Shown here piece by piece: positions 19,629-29,686 of a stretch of DNA of 64,000 bases. A program made the position numbers and the translations under genes. The DNA is taken from contig NZ_JAIVLH010000009.1 in NCBI RefSeq assembly GCF_020524345.1, forward strand, positions 62,001 to 126,000, in the 5' to 3' direction. Position 1 is the first letter of the stretch. Each line of letters opens with the position of its first letter. Origin of the DNA: Metabacillus niabensis (GTDB taxonomy: Bacteria > Bacillota > Bacilli > Bacillales > Bacillaceae). The notes beneath the pieces are model-generated. The model was given only the letters and a program-made list of their open reading frames with translations. It made no database searches and was not told where the DNA came from.

Positions 19629-20939
19629 ATGAATGATGAATCAATGGTAAATGTAATAGGTGCAGGTTTAGCTGGTAGTGAAGCTGCATGGCAATTAGCA
19701 AAAAGAGGAATTAAAGTTCGGTTATATGAGATGAGGCCTGTAAAACAAACACCTGCACATCACACAGATAAATTCGCAGAGTTAGTTTGTAGTAATTCAT
19801 TAAGAGCCAATAATTTAACAAACGCTGTCGGTGTGTTAAAAGAAGAAATGCGGTTATTAGACTCTGTTATTATAAAAGCAGCTGATGAGTGTGCTGTGCC
19901 GGCAGGTGGTGCACTTGCAGTAGATCGACATGAATTCTCTCAAAAGGTAACAGAGCTAGTAAAGGGTCACCCTAATGTAACAGTAGTAAATGAAGAAGTT
20001 CAGGAGATACCAAATGGTCCTACAATCATTGCTACAGGACCGTTAACATCAAAGAATCTTTCAGCGCAATTAATGTCATTAACTGGTGAGGAATATTTGT
20101 ATTTTTATGATGCTGCTGCACCAATTGTTGAGAAAGATAGCATCAATATGGACAAGGTTTATTTGAAGTCCCGCTATGATAAAGGAGAAGCAGCTTACCT
20201 AAATTGTCCTATGACTGAAGAGGAATTTGACCGTTTTTATGAAGCGTTAATAGCTGCAGAAACTGTACCATTAAAAGAATTCGAAAAGGAAATCTTCTTT
20301 GAAGGCTGCATGCCTATTGAAGTAATGGCCCAAAGAGGGAGGAAGACAATGTTGTTTGGTCCCCTAAAACCTGTAGGATTGGAAGATCCTAAAACAGGGA
20401 AGAGACCATATGCGGTTGTCCAATTAAGGCAGGATGATGCAGCTGGCACTCTTTACAACATTGTTGGTTTTCAAACTCACTTAAAATGGGGTCCTCAAAA
20501 AGAGGTGCTGTCCCTTATCCCGGGATTGGAGAATGTTGAAATTGTTCGATATGGTGTTATGCATCGTAATACATTTATCAACTCCCCCAGACTGTTAGAG
20601 CCAACTTATCAATATAAAAATCGAAAAGATCTGTTCTTTGCCGGGCAAATGACTGGTGTTGAAGGGTATGTAGAATCCGCAGCATCTGGATTAGTAGCAG
20701 GGATAAATGCAGCACATCTTATTTTAGATAAAGAGTTGGTTGAATTTCCTAATGAAACAGCGATTGGAAGTATGGCGAAATATATTACATCAACAAATGC
20801 AGACAACTTCCAACCAATGAATGCGAATTTTGGTATATTTGCTCCACTTCCAAAACAAATAAAAGGTAAAAAAGAACGTAATGAAATGCATGCAAAGAGA
20901 GCGCTGGAAACAATTCAAAAAATTTCGAAAGATCTATAG
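19629..20939 (+). CDS. trmFO: Folate-dependent tRNA m5U54 methyltransferase TrmFO (Gid)
   Basis: TrmFO is a flavoprotein that makes ribothymidine at tRNA position 54 using methylenetetrahydrofolate, in place of the TrmA enzyme of E. coli. The 436-residue protein has the FAD-binding motif [17 protein letters not shown] (about 11-27), then [11 protein letters not shown] with a conserved cysteine, and the C-terminal [18 protein letters not shown]. The ATG follows TTGGAGGATTAGG. It lies between topA and codV, as in B. subtilis. Confidence 0.97.
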   Translation: MNDESMVNVIGAGLAGSEAAWQLAKRGIKVRLYEMRPVKQTPAHHTDKFAELVCSNSLRANNLTNAVGVLKEEMRLLDSVIIKAADECAVPAGGALAVDRHEFSQKVTELVKGHPNVTVVNEEVQEIPNGPTIIATGPLTSKNLSAQLMSLTGEEYLYFYDAAAPIVEKDSINMDKVYLKSRYDKGEAAYLNCPMTEEEFDRFYEALIAAETVPLKEFEKEIFFEGCMPIEVMAQRGRKTMLFGPLKPVGLEDPKTGKRPYAVVQLRQDDAAGTLYNIVGFQTHLKWGPQKEVLSLIPGLENVEIVRYGVMHRNTFINSPRLLEPTYQYKNRKDLFFAGQMTGVEGYVESAASGLVAGINAAHLILDKELVEFPNETAIGSMAKYITSTNADNFQPMNANFGIFAPLPKQIKGKKERNEMHAKRALETIQKISKDL

Positions 20940-20950
20940 AAATAATTTGC

Positions 20951-20991
20951 AAGGGCTCCTACTGTTGTGATAACATTTAGTAGCCCTTTTG
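20951..20991 (+). terminator. Probable terminator between trmFO and xerC
   Basis: AGGGCT (20952-20957) and ACT (20961-20963) pair with AGT (20979-20981) and AGCCCT (20982-20987), with a 3-base bulge. A short T run follows. It ends 20 bases before the xerC start, so xerC may be reached by readthrough. Confidence 0.6.
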
Positions 20992-21012
20992 TGTTGTTGT
21001 GAGGTGTCTAGA

Positions 21013-21915
21013 TTGACAAATGTTAAGAATTATTTAAATTTGTTCATTGAATATTTACAAATTGAGAAAAATTATTCAAAATATACAATTGTGAATTATA
21101 CCACAGACATTGAAGACTTTTTTTCCTTTATGCAAGAACAAGCAATCCTACATCTAGAAGAAATTACATATAATGATACAAGGTTATATTTAACTCAGTT
21201 ACATACAAGAAAGTATTCTAGAAAAACAATTTCAAGAAAGATTTCCTCATTAAGAAGTTTTTATAAGTTTCTTATACGGGAAAGTATTCTAAATGAAAAT
21301 CCTTTTTTACTTGTTTCAATCCCTAAACAGGAGAAAAAAATCCCTCAGTTCCTATATGAAGATGAGATTAAGCAATTATTCTCCGTGTCGGATATTCACG
21401 CTCCTTTAGGACAACGAAACCAAGCATTAGTTGAAATTTTATATGGCACCGGAATTCGTGTCAGTGAATGTTGTGGGATTAAGATTTCTGATATTGACTT
21501 TTTTATCGGAACAATACTTGTTACAGGTAAAGGTGGAAAACAACGTTACATTCCATTTGGTGCCTATGCGCAAGATGCGGTAGAACGTTATATTTATGAT
21601 GGCCGGAAAATATTAATAAGCAAACAGAAGGAAGACCATTCGTATTTATTCGTAAATCACCGTGGTGAAGCGCTAACAGACCAGGGAATAAGACATATTC
21701 TAAATATGATGATAAAAAATGTCTCATCAATTCTGCATATTCACCCACATATGTTTAGGCATACTTTTGCTACACATTTATTGAATGAAGGTGCTGATAT
21801 GAGAAGTGTTCAAGAATTGCTAGGTCATTCACATTTATCTTCTACTCAAGTTTATACACATGTAACAAAAGAACACTTGAAGAAAATGTATATGGCCCAT
21901 CACCCTCGAGCTTAA
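21013..21915 (+). CDS. xerC: Tyrosine recombinase XerC (CodV)
   Basis: The 300-residue protein is the XerC-type recombinase (CodV in B. subtilis), which with XerD resolves chromosome dimers at dif. The N-terminal SAM-like DNA-binding domain ([17 protein letters not shown]) precedes the catalytic domain. The latter has Arg in [25 protein letters not shown] (HxxR), LGHSHLSS, and the Tyr nucleophile in [12 protein letters not shown]. The best start is TTG at 21013: GAGGTG lies 6 bases upstream, and this aligns with the family N-terminus. First gene of codV-hslV-hslU-codY. Confidence 0.95.
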   Translation: MTNVKNYLNLFIEYLQIEKNYSKYTIVNYTTDIEDFFSFMQEQAILHLEEITYNDTRLYLTQLHTRKYSRKTISRKISSLRSFYKFLIRESILNENPFLLVSIPKQEKKIPQFLYEDEIKQLFSVSDIHAPLGQRNQALVEILYGTGIRVSECCGIKISDIDFFIGTILVTGKGGKQRYIPFGAYAQDAVERYIYDGRKILISKQKEDHSYLFVNHRGEALTDQGIRHILNMMIKNVSSILHIHPHMFRHTFATHLLNEGADMRSVQELLGHSHLSSTQVYTHVTKEHLKKMYMAHHPRA

Positions 21916-21938
21916 TGCTTAATATTGGAGGTAGAAAA

Positions 21939-22481
21939 ATGTCTCAATTTCATGCGACAACAATTTTTGCTATTCACCACAATGGAAAGGCTGCAATGGC
22001 AGGTGACGGACAAGTAACGTTAGGTAATGCAGTTGTAATGAAACACACGGCTAAAAAGGTTAGAAAATTATTTAATGGAAAAGTAATTGCTGGATTTGCA
22101 GGATCGGTTGCTGATGCTTTTACATTATTTGAACTCTTTGAAAGCAGACTTGAAGAATACAATGGAAATTTACAACGTGCTGCAGTAGAACTTGCAAAAG
22201 AATGGCGAAGTGACAAGGTATTAAGGCGTCTGGAAGCAATGCTGATCGTCATGAATGAAAAGGATCTATTACTAGTATCAGGAACAGGAGAAGTGATAGA
22301 ACCCGACGATGGTATCTTAGCTATTGGCTCTGGTGGTAACTATGCTTTATCTGCAGGCAGGGCTTTAAAGCGATTTTCAGGTGATCAGTTAACAGCTCGT
22401 GAGATTGCGGAGGGTGCTCTAACGATTGCAGGAGAAATCTGTGTTTATACCAATCTGAATATTATTGTTGAAGAACTTTAA
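21939..22481 (+). CDS. hslV: ATP-dependent protease subunit HslV (ClpQ/CodW)
   Basis: HslV is the proteolytic dodecamer of the HslVU protease. The 180-residue protein contains [35 protein letters not shown] and [15 protein letters not shown]. It begins [12 protein letters not shown], so it has a short N-terminal extension. Ser2, not the Thr of the E. coli enzyme, would become the N-terminal nucleophile, as described for B. subtilis CodW. An ATG at 21915 overlaps the xerC stop, but the ATG at 21939 has TTGGAGGT and fits the family. Confidence 0.96.
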   Translation: MSQFHATTIFAIHHNGKAAMAGDGQVTLGNAVVMKHTAKKVRKLFNGKVIAGFAGSVADAFTLFELFESRLEEYNGNLQRAAVELAKEWRSDKVLRRLEAMLIVMNEKDLLLVSGTGEVIEPDDGILAIGSGGNYALSAGRALKRFSGDQLTAREIAEGALTIAGEICVYTNLNIIVEEL

Positions 22482-22501
22482 TTTAAGGGAGGCAGCGCTA
22501 A

Positions 22502-23902
22502 ATGAATAACCAGCTAACACCAAAACAAATTGTTGAACGTTTAGATCAATATATCATAGGGCAAAAGGATGCAAAAAAAGCGGTAGCGGTTGCATTGAGA
22601 AATCGTTATAGAAGAAGTTTATTAAATGAAAAGCTGCGTGAAGAAATTGTGCCAAAAAACATTCTTATGATAGGACCTACAGGTGTTGGGAAAACGGAGA
22701 TTGCAAGAAGAATTGCAAAGCTTGTAAATGCTCCATTTATTAAAGTTGAAGCAACAAAATTTACTGAGGTTGGGTATGTCGGTAGAGATGTTGAATCGAT
22801 GGTTAGAGATTTAGTAGAGACAGCGGTTCGATTAGTAAAGGAAGAAAAAATATCTGATGTAAAAGGGCTTGCTGAAGAAAATGCGAACAAGCGGCTAATT
22901 GAGCTACTCGTTCCTGGTAAGAAGAAACAATCAACTGCGAAGAATCCGCTTGAAATGTTATTTGGTTCAGCTAATCAGCAATCAAATGAACAGGATGACC
23001 AGTCATTTGATGATACATCTATGCAGGAAAAACGCCGTCGAATTGCTCATCAGCTAGCATTAGGTGAACTTGAGGATCATTATGTTACTGTTGAGATTGA
23101 GGAACAACAAGCTTCAATGTTTGATATGCTCCAAGGTTCGGGTATGGAACAAATGGGCATGAATATGCAGGATGCATTAGGAAGTTTAATGCCAAAGAAA
23201 AAGAAAAAAAGAAAGTTGACAGTTCGAGAAGCAAGGAAGGTATTAACGAACGAGGAAGCTAGTAAATTAATCGATCTTGATGAAGTGAGTCAAGAAGCCG
23301 TCATAAGAGCGGAACAAACTGGTATTATTTTTATTGATGAAATTGATAAAATTGCCGGCAAGTCAAAAGGTGGATCTGCTGATGTCTCAAGAGAAGGTGT
23401 ACAAAGAGACATTCTACCTATTGTTGAAGGATCAACCGTTGTAACGAAGTACGGGTCTGTAAAGACAGATCATATGTTATTTATAGCAGCAGGTGCTTTC
23501 CATATTGCGAAGCCATCTGATCTTATTCCTGAATTACAAGGAAGATTTCCGATTCGGGTAGAACTAACAAAACTTAGCGTAGAAGATTTTGTAAAAATAC
23601 TAGTTGAGCCGGATAATGCATTATTAAAGCAATATAAAGCTTTAATTGAGACTGAAGGTATAGAATTAGAATTTTCTGACGAAGCTATTCGTAAAGTAGC
23701 TGAAGTAGCATTTGATGTAAATCAGGACACTGATAATATTGGTGCTCGAAGACTACATACAATACTTGAACGACTATTAGAGGATCTATCATTCGAAGCC
23801 CCAGATATTAACCTTGAAAAGATTGTGATTACTCCACAATATGTAGAAGATAAACTAGGTAAAATATCAAAAAATAAAGATTTAAGCCAATTCATATTAT
23901 AG
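22502..23902 (+). CDS. hslU: HslU (ClpY/CodX) unfoldase ATPase
   Basis: HslU is the AAA+ ring that unfolds substrates for HslV. The 466-residue protein has Walker [13 protein letters not shown] (about 59-70) and the pore loop GYVGRDVE. The charged intermediate domain (about 110-250) contains the run KKKKKRK, Walker B is [14 protein letters not shown], and sensor 2 is [16 protein letters not shown]. The C-terminal LSQFIL tail is the type that docks into HslV. It lies 20 bases after hslV with AAGGGAGG. Confidence 0.97.
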   Translation: MNNQLTPKQIVERLDQYIIGQKDAKKAVAVALRNRYRRSLLNEKLREEIVPKNILMIGPTGVGKTEIARRIAKLVNAPFIKVEATKFTEVGYVGRDVESMVRDLVETAVRLVKEEKISDVKGLAEENANKRLIELLVPGKKKQSTAKNPLEMLFGSANQQSNEQDDQSFDDTSMQEKRRRIAHQLALGELEDHYVTVEIEEQQASMFDMLQGSGMEQMGMNMQDALGSLMPKKKKKRKLTVREARKVLTNEEASKLIDLDEVSQEAVIRAEQTGIIFIDEIDKIAGKSKGGSADVSREGVQRDILPIVEGSTVVTKYGSVKTDHMLFIAAGAFHIAKPSDLIPELQGRFPIRVELTKLSVEDFVKILVEPDNALLKQYKALIETEGIELEFSDEAIRKVAEVAFDVNQDTDNIGARRLHTILERLLEDLSFEAPDINLEKIVITPQYVEDKLGKISKNKDLSQFIL

Positions 23903-23938
23903 TACATATAATTTCATATGTTACAGGAGGAACCATAC

Positions 23939-24718
23939 ATGTCTTTATTACAAAAAACACGTAAGATTAATGCGATGCTTCAAAGAGCGGCAGGAAAACC
24001 AGTAAACTTTAAGGAAATGTCAGAGACACTAAGCGAAGTAATTGAAGCGAATATATTTGTTGTCAGCCGTAGAGGTAAACTACTAGGTTTTGCTATTAAT
24101 CAACAAATTGAAAATGAACGCATGAAAAAAATGTTGGAAGATCGCCAATTCCCGGAAGGTTATACAAACAATCTTTTTAACATAACTGAAACTTCTTCAA
24201 ATATTGATGTTTATAGTGAATATACTGCTTTCCCTGTGGAAAACCGTGAATTATTTGAAAATGGATTAACAACAATTGTCCCGATTATCGGTGGAGGTGA
24301 ACGCCTTGGAACCCTTATTCTAGCTAGAGTTCAAGAGCAATTTGCTGATGAGGACTTAATCTTGGCAGAATACGGTGCTACCGTGGTAGGTATGGAAATT
24401 TTAAGGGAAAAAGCAGAAGAAATTGAAGAGGAAGCACGCAGCAAAGCCGTTGTTCAAATGGCTATCAGTTCACTTTCGTATAGTGAATTAGAAGCAATTG
24501 AACATATCTTTGAAGAATTAAATGGTAATGAAGGATTATTAGTTGCGAGTAAGATTGCTGATCGTGTTGGTATTACAAGATCAGTTATCGTCAATGCACT
24601 TCGTAAATTAGAGAGTGCTGGTGTAATTGAATCTCGTTCACTTGGTATGAAAGGAACGTATATTAAAGTATTAAATGCCAAGTTCCTGGTCGAATTAGAA
24701 AAAATGAAAACAAATTAA
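23939..24718 (+). CDS. codY: Global transcription regulator CodY
   Basis: CodY is the GTP- and branched-chain-amino-acid-sensing regulator of Firmicutes. It represses nutrient acquisition, competence and, in B. subtilis, the fla/che promoter. The 259-residue protein has an N-terminal GAF domain ([19 protein letters not shown] and on), a linker helix, and a winged HTH near 203-232 ([20 protein letters not shown]). The ATG at 23939 follows ACAGGAGGAACC. An upstream in-frame ATG at 23918 covers the ribosome binding site and is rejected. It is the last gene of the operon. Confidence 0.98.
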   Translation: MSLLQKTRKINAMLQRAAGKPVNFKEMSETLSEVIEANIFVVSRRGKLLGFAINQQIENERMKKMLEDRQFPEGYTNNLFNITETSSNIDVYSEYTAFPVENRELFENGLTTIVPIIGGGERLGTLILARVQEQFADEDLILAEYGATVVGMEILREKAEEIEEEARSKAVVQMAISSLSYSELEAIEHIFEELNGNEGLLVASKIADRVGITRSVIVNALRKLESAGVIESRSLGMKGTYIKVLNAKFLVELEKMKTN

Positions 24719-24727
24719 AGATTTTGC

Positions 24728-24762
24728 AAAAAGAGGATGATCAATTGATCATCCTCTTTTTA
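24728..24762 (+). terminator. Strong intrinsic terminator after codY
   Basis: A perfect 17-base palindromic arm pair (24728-24744 and 24745-24761) is centred on AATT and ends in T. Being palindromic, it could terminate from both sides. It insulates codY from the motility operon. Confidence 0.88.
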
Positions 24763-25057
24763 TATTACAGTCATATTACAATTATTAAAATTGGAAAAAA
24801 TAATATGTATGGATTTGTCGAATTATATGATACCTTATAAAAGGATTAATCAAAACCTCTTTTAAACTTGCGTACACACGCATGCAGTAAATAAAGCGTA
24901 GTACAATAGTCCTCTTTTTAAAATAGATAGAAAATCCGACTTTTTTTTACAAAGTCTTAATAGACTTTAAGACTATTATTTCATACAATTAGATAGGAAT
25001 TAACATATTTCGACACTATATGATACGTAACTATGTTTACTTTTGTGAGGGGATATC
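24763..25057 (+). promoter_or_regulatory. Control region of the flagellar/chemotaxis operon
   Basis: The 295 bases hold no gene. The best sigma-A candidate is TAGACT (24961-24966), 17 bases, TACAAT (24984-24989). It overlaps an inverted repeat with arms AGTCTTAA (24953-24960) and TTAAGACT (24967-24974). Other structure: TGCGT/ACGCA around ACAC (24869-24882), and CCTCTTTT twice (24856-24863 and 24911-24918). I found no convincing sigma-D promoter. In B. subtilis this region binds several regulators. Here the promoter call is tentative. Confidence 0.5.
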
Positions 25058-25450
25058 ATGAATTTATTTTCAAATACTATTACAAGCCTAGAAAAAGCCA
25101 TTTCACAGTCAACTGCAAAGCAAAAAGTCATTTCAAATAATATTGCAAATGTTGATACCCCGAATTATAAAGCTCAAGAAGTTCGGTTTGATACGGCATT
25201 ATCAAATGAAATGCAAAAGCTTCAAGCAAATAAAACAAACAGCAAGCATATAGAATTCGGTGGTTCTGATTCATCCAGTTATCGAATCGTAACAAAGCAT
25301 AATACCAATTATAACCATAATGGTAACAATGTTGATATAGATAAGGAAATGACCGAAATGGCAAAGAACCAAATTCAGTATAATGCACTAATTGAGAGAT
25401 TAAGTGGCAAAATTAACTCATTGAAAACTGTTATAAAAGGTGGCAATTAA
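25058..25450 (+). CDS. flgB: Flagellar basal-body rod protein FlgB
   Basis: FlgB is the proximal rod subunit. The 130-residue protein has the family N-terminal helix with VISNNIANVDTPNYKAQEV (about 26-45) and the C-terminal heptad region (DIDKEMTEMAKNQIQYNALI). It is the first gene of the fla/che operon. The ATG follows GAGGGGATATC, and the upstream region carries the operon promoter. flgC starts 2 bases after its stop. Confidence 0.97.
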   Translation: MNLFSNTITSLEKAISQSTAKQKVISNNIANVDTPNYKAQEVRFDTALSNEMQKLQANKTNSKHIEFGGSDSSSYRIVTKHNTNYNHNGNNVDIDKEMTEMAKNQIQYNALIERLSGKINSLKTVIKGGN

Positions 25451-25452
25451 CC

Positions 25453-25902
25453 ATGTCGATTTTTCAATCAATCAATACATCCGGTTCAGCCTTAACTGCA
25501 CAACGAGTAAGAATGGATGTTATTTCTTCAAATATGGCCAATATGGATACGACAAGAGGAGAATTTGTGAATGGTGAATGGCAACCGTATCGTAGAAAAA
25601 TGGTTGTTACTCAGCCTCAAGGAAATCAATTTTCTTCTTTTTTAAATAAGGCAATGGGTTCAAAAGAAACGGAAGGGGGAGTAAAGGTAACCGAAATTAC
25701 CGAGGACCAAACTCCCTTTGAACTTGTATATGATCCAGAACACCCAGATGCAAACGAAGAAGGTTATGTAGCAATGCCTAACGTTGATCCCTTAAAGGAA
25801 ATGGTCGACCTTATTAGCAGCACAAGATCGTATGAAGCTAACGTTACGGTAATGAATGCATCCAAGGGAATGTTAATGAAAGCTCTAGAAATAGGAAAAT
25901 AG
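25453..25902 (+). CDS. flgC: Flagellar basal-body rod protein FlgC
   Basis: The 149-residue proximal rod subunit starts MSIFQSINTSGSALTAQRVR and carries the rod signature MDVISSNMANMDTTRG (about 22-37). Its C-terminus is DLISSTRSYEANVTVMNASK. The central part is variable, as usual. It is tightly linked to flgB (2-base gap) and fliE (10-base gap). Confidence 0.97.
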   Translation: MSIFQSINTSGSALTAQRVRMDVISSNMANMDTTRGEFVNGEWQPYRRKMVVTQPQGNQFSSFLNKAMGSKETEGGVKVTEITEDQTPFELVYDPEHPDANEEGYVAMPNVDPLKEMVDLISSTRSYEANVTVMNASKGMLMKALEIGK

Positions 25903-25912
25903 GTGGATAAAT

Positions 25913-26227
25913 ATGATGAATAGTGTAAATCCTTTTCAGTTAACAAATCAGCCAGTTCAAATACAACCTAAGTTTACTTCAATAAATACAAATCAAGCAG
26001 ATAGTAAGACAAGCTTTGGGGAATCGTTGAAACAAGCAATTGATCATGTTAATAAAGCACAGCTAGAGTCTGACAAAATGACTGAAGCACTAGCAACCGG
26101 GAAAAATGTAGAACTTCATGATGTGATGATTGCTTCTCAGAAATCTAGTATTACACTACTAACTACTGTAGAAGTAAGAAATAAAGCAATAGAAGCTTAT
26201 CAAGAGATGATGAGAATGCAAGTTTAG
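25913..26227 (+). CDS. fliE: Flagellar hook-basal body protein FliE
   Basis: FliE joins the MS ring to the rod and is exported early. The 104-residue protein has the FliE core SFGESLKQAIDHVNKAQLES followed by GKNVELHDVMIASQKSSI and the C-terminal VEVRNKAIEAYQEMMRMQV. Two adjacent ATGs are possible starts; AGGTGG serves either. A 70-base gap without obvious structure follows before fliF. Confidence 0.95.
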   Translation: MMNSVNPFQLTNQPVQIQPKFTSINTNQADSKTSFGESLKQAIDHVNKAQLESDKMTEALATGKNVELHDVMIASQKSSITLLTTVEVRNKAIEAYQEMMRMQV

Positions 26228-26297
26228 TATAAAAACGCTTTTGAAATACTTTGATTACTAACTAGCAAATGTCATTGTAACCGGGGGATTTTATGGA

Positions 26298-27899
26298 ATG
26301 AACGAAAAAATATTAACTATTAAAGACAAACTAACCGGGGTATGGCAACAGAAGAGTAAGTTCCAAAAATCAATCATTATTTCAAGTGTAATATTGTTTT
26401 TTGTGGTAGTTGGGTTACTAACTTACTTTATGTCCAGACCAAATTTAGTTCCTCTTTATTCAAATCTCTCTCCAGCTGAAACTGGTCAAATAAAAGAAAC
26501 ACTTGATGCTAAAGGTGTACAATCAGAAATCTCTAACAACGGTACATCAATTATGGTACCTAACGAGATGGTCGATACTTTAATGGTTGAGTTAGCTGCG
26601 GAAGGTGTTCCTGATTCTGGAATGATTGATTATTCATATTTTGGTCAAGATTCCGGCTTTGGGATGACGGATAAGGAGTTTGATGTAATAAAACTTAAGG
26701 CAACACAAACTGAGCTGGCTAATTTAATGAAAGGAATAGAAGGAGTCAAAGATGCAAGTGTAATGATTAACCTTCCAACTGAATCAGTTTTTGTTGGTGA
26801 TCAACAAGAAGGTTCCTCTGCCTCAGTAGTTCTTAATTTGGAACCTGGGGCTCAACTGGATCAGGAAAAAGTAAATGCCCTTTTTCATTTGGTATCAAAA
26901 AGTATACCAAATCTTACGACTGATAATATCGTTATTATGGATCAAAACTTTAACTATTATGATTTAAATGGTGGCCAAAACACTTCACCTGGTACAAGCT
27001 ATGCGTCACAACAGGAAATTAAATCACAAATCGAACAAGATATACAAAGAGATGTTCAAAAACTATTAGGCACAATGATGGGTCAAGACAAGGTAGTAGT
27101 TGCAATAACAACTGATATTGATTTCACCCAAGAAAATCGCGAAGAAAACCTTGTTTCACCTGTTGTAGAAGGGGAAGATGAAGGTATAGCTGTAAGTGTT
27201 GAACGAATAACTGAGGCTTACACTGGAAATGGAGCTGCAGCAGCAGGCGGTGTCAATGGGACAGGTGAAACGGATGTTCCAGGATATGAAGCGACAACAG
27301 AAACTTCCGGTGATGGAGATTACGAGCGAATTGAGGAAAGAATTAATAACGAAGTGAATCGTATAAATAAACAGATTGTTGAAAGTCCTTATAAAATTCG
27401 TGATTTGGGAATTCAAGTAATGGTTGAACCACCAGATCCTGAAGATCCACTATCATTTACACCAGAACGAGAAGAAGATATTCAACAAATTCTTTCGACT
27501 GTAGTAAGAACATCTATTAATAAGGATTTTTCAGAAGAGCCGCTATCGGATGAGGAAGTTGCCTCTAAAATTGTTGTGTCAGTCCAACCATTTGACGGAA
27601 AACTTCAAACTGAGGAAACAGAAGCAGGTCAAACGATTCCTGTATGGATGTATATCGTTGGTGGCGTCTTGTTATTAGCGATTGTTATTCTAATCATTCT
27701 TCTAATAAGAAAGAAAAAAGAAAGTGAAGAAGAATATGAAGAGGAAGATATCCCTGTTGAAACTACGTTTAATGTCCCGGACATTAACCATGAAGCTGAA
27801 TCAGAGACAACGGTCCGTAAAAAACAACTTGAAAAAATGGCAAAAGAGAATCCTGAAGATTTTGCAAAACTATTGCGTACTTGGATATCCGAAGACTAG
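26298..27899 (+). CDS. fliF: Flagellar MS-ring protein FliF
   Basis: FliF forms the MS ring, the membrane base of the flagellum. The 533-residue protein has two membrane segments, at about 26-47 (SIIISSVILFFVVVGLLTYF) and about 450-471. Between them lie the ring-building motifs and an acidic G/A-rich periplasmic segment. The C-terminus (QLEKMAKENPEDFAKLLRTW) binds FliG. The ATG at 26298 uses CCGGGGGA. A tiny out-of-frame ATG-GAA-TGA overlaps the start. Confidence 0.97.
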   Translation: MNEKILTIKDKLTGVWQQKSKFQKSIIISSVILFFVVVGLLTYFMSRPNLVPLYSNLSPAETGQIKETLDAKGVQSEISNNGTSIMVPNEMVDTLMVELAAEGVPDSGMIDYSYFGQDSGFGMTDKEFDVIKLKATQTELANLMKGIEGVKDASVMINLPTESVFVGDQQEGSSASVVLNLEPGAQLDQEKVNALFHLVSKSIPNLTTDNIVIMDQNFNYYDLNGGQNTSPGTSYASQQEIKSQIEQDIQRDVQKLLGTMMGQDKVVVAITTDIDFTQENREENLVSPVVEGEDEGIAVSVERITEAYTGNGAAAAGGVNGTGETDVPGYEATTETSGDGDYERIEERINNEVNRINKQIVESPYKIRDLGIQVMVEPPDPEDPLSFTPEREEDIQQILSTVVRTSINKDFSEEPLSDEEVASKIVVSVQPFDGKLQTEETEAGQTIPVWMYIVGGVLLLAIVILIILLIRKKKESEEEYEEEDIPVETTFNVPDINHEAESETTVRKKQLEKMAKENPEDFAKLLRTWISED

Positions 27900-27911
27900 G
27901 AGGTTAGAGAC

Positions 27912-28928
27912 TTGGCAAGAAAAGATAATAACGCATTAACAGGTAAACAGAAAGCAGCCATTCTCTTAATCTCTTTAGGTCCGGAGGTATCTGCATCTGT
28001 CTATAAACATTTATCTGAAGAAGAGATTGAAAGACTTACTTTAGAGATTTCCGGTGTTCGCAAAGTCGAAGCCGAGAAGAAGGAAGAAATAATAGAAGAA
28101 TTTCATGATATTGCGATGGCACAAGAGTTTATTTCACAGGGTGGTATAGCTTATGCAAAAGAAGTGCTGGAAAAAGCCCTCGGTTCTGAGAAGGCAACAA
28201 GCATAATTCATAGGCTTACTTCATCCTTACAAGTAAAACCGTTTGATTTTGCAAGGAAAGCAGATCCTTCTCAAATATTAAATTTTATTCAAAATGAGCA
28301 TCCACAAACAATTGCACTTATCTTGTCCTATTTAGAACCTGCTCAATCTGGTCAAATATTATCTGAATTGCCGCAAGAGCTGCAGGCTGATGTTGCAAGA
28401 AGGATTGCTGTAATGGATCGAACGGCTCCTGAAATTATTAATGAAGTTGAACAAATTCTTGAACGAAAGCTGTCATCAACAGTTACTCAAGATTTCACAC
28501 AAACCGGTGGAATTGAAGCAGTAGTTGAAGTGTTAAATGGAGTTGACAGGACTACGGAAAGAACGATTTTAGATTCTCTTGAAATACAGGACCCTGTCTT
28601 GGCGGAAGAAATTAAAAAGAGAATGTTTGTGTTTGAAGATATTGTTACGCTCGATAACCGTGCAATCCAACGTGTAATCAGAGATGTAGAAAATGAAGAC
28701 CTAATGCTTTCACTTAAAGTGGCCAGTGAGGAAGTTCGCGATGTTGTTTATAAGAACATGTCTAAACGTATGGTAGATACATTTAAAGAAGAAATGGAAT
28801 TTATGGGACCTGTTAGACTTCGCGATGTTGAAGAAGCTCAGTCAAGAATTGTTGGAGTGATTAGAAGACTTGAAGAAGCTGGAGAAATTGTCATAGCCCG
28901 TGGTGGAGGAGATGATATTATTGTCTAG
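27912..28928 (+). CDS. fliG: Flagellar motor switch protein FliG
   Basis: FliG is the rotor protein that contacts the MotA stator. The 338-residue protein has ALTGKQKAAILLISLG at the N-terminus, the middle-domain EHPQTIALILSYL (EHPQ motif, near 131), and the C-terminal torque helix with charged residues (RAIQRVIRDVENEDLMLSLK). The start is TTG at 27912, with AGGAGG nine bases before it. Its end overlaps fliH. Confidence 0.97.
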   Translation: MARKDNNALTGKQKAAILLISLGPEVSASVYKHLSEEEIERLTLEISGVRKVEAEKKEEIIEEFHDIAMAQEFISQGGIAYAKEVLEKALGSEKATSIIHRLTSSLQVKPFDFARKADPSQILNFIQNEHPQTIALILSYLEPAQSGQILSELPQELQADVARRIAVMDRTAPEIINEVEQILERKLSSTVTQDFTQTGGIEAVVEVLNGVDRTTERTILDSLEIQDPVLAEEIKKRMFVFEDIVTLDNRAIQRVIRDVENEDLMLSLKVASEEVRDVVYKNMSKRMVDTFKEEMEFMGPVRLRDVEEAQSRIVGVIRRLEEAGEIVIARGGGDDIIV

Positions 28929-29673
28929 GCTGATAAAGTCACAATATACAAATCATCATGAAGAAAGAAAAAAAATTGCTGTTCAAACAATTCATACACT
29001 TCTCCAAGACAAATTAAATGAAAATAATCCTGAAATTTTAAAAGAGGCTTCTTTTATCATTCAATCTGCAAAAAATGATGCAGACCAAATGATCCAAAAG
29101 GCTATGGAAGAATCTTCAATCATTCAACAGCAAATACAGTTCGAAAAGAGTAACTGGGATCAGGAACATGAACAATTGATTGAACAAGCTAAACAAGAAG
29201 GATATGCAGAAGGTTTAGAACTTGGTAGACAGGAAGCATTGAGACAATACCAGTCAACGATTGAAGAATCGAATCAAATCATTGAATTGTCCAAGCGTGA
29301 TTATGACGAAAAAATCCAATCAGCAGAAAATGCCATATTAGAACTTTCGATAAAAATTGCTGAAAAAATCATTGCTGCTAAATTATTTGAATCACCTAAT
29401 CATTTTCTACCTCTTGTCAAAAAGGGTCTAAACGAAGTGAAGGAATATGAACATATTAAAATTCACGTTCATCCTCTTTATTACGAATTCGTTTTAAGTC
29501 AAAAAGATGAATTAAGAACATTGGTGACAAATGACACAGACTTTTATATCTATGCTAATGCAGAATTAAACGAGCATGATTGTTTTATAGAATCTGCTTT
29601 TGGACGAATAGATGTCAGCATTGATACACAATTAGAACAATTAAAAAGAAAATTATTGGATTTACTAGGGTAA
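28921..29673 (+). CDS. fliH: Flagellar export ATPase regulator FliH
   Basis: FliH binds and restrains the FliI ATPase and links it to the C ring. The 250-residue protein has a long glutamate/glutamine-rich coiled coil with the glycine-spaced motif AKQEGYAEGLELGRQEAL (about 91-108) typical of FliH. The TTG at 28921 is chosen because GGAGGAG lies 9 bases upstream; the in-frame ATG at 28912 is too close to it. It overlaps fliG by 8 bases. Confidence 0.92.
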   Translation: MSRLIKSQYTNHHEERKKIAVQTIHTLLQDKLNENNPEILKEASFIIQSAKNDADQMIQKAMEESSIIQQQIQFEKSNWDQEHEQLIEQAKQEGYAEGLELGRQEALRQYQSTIEESNQIIELSKRDYDEKIQSAENAILELSIKIAEKIIAAKLFESPNHFLPLVKKGLNEVKEYEHIKIHVHPLYYEFVLSQKDELRTLVTNDTDFYIYANAELNEHDCFIESAFGRIDVSIDTQLEQLKRKLLDLLG

Positions 29674-29686
29674 GAGGTGGTATGAA

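Noticed and set aside
24919-24938. Possible CodY box (AGAAAATCC) before flgB
   Set aside because: Only one half fits AATTTTCWGAAAATT; about five mismatches remain in total. CodY control of this operon may be real, but this site does not show it.
24915-24940. TAAA and CCGAC elements before flgB as a sigma-D promoter
   Set aside because: The spacing is about 12 bases instead of about 15, and the -10 lacks the GCCGATAT pattern.
27724-27939. 71-codon + strand frame overlapping the fliF end and fliG start
   Set aside because: It lies in another frame inside fliF and is made of lysine/arginine-rich sequence typical of a shifted A-rich acidic region. It has no ribosome binding site.
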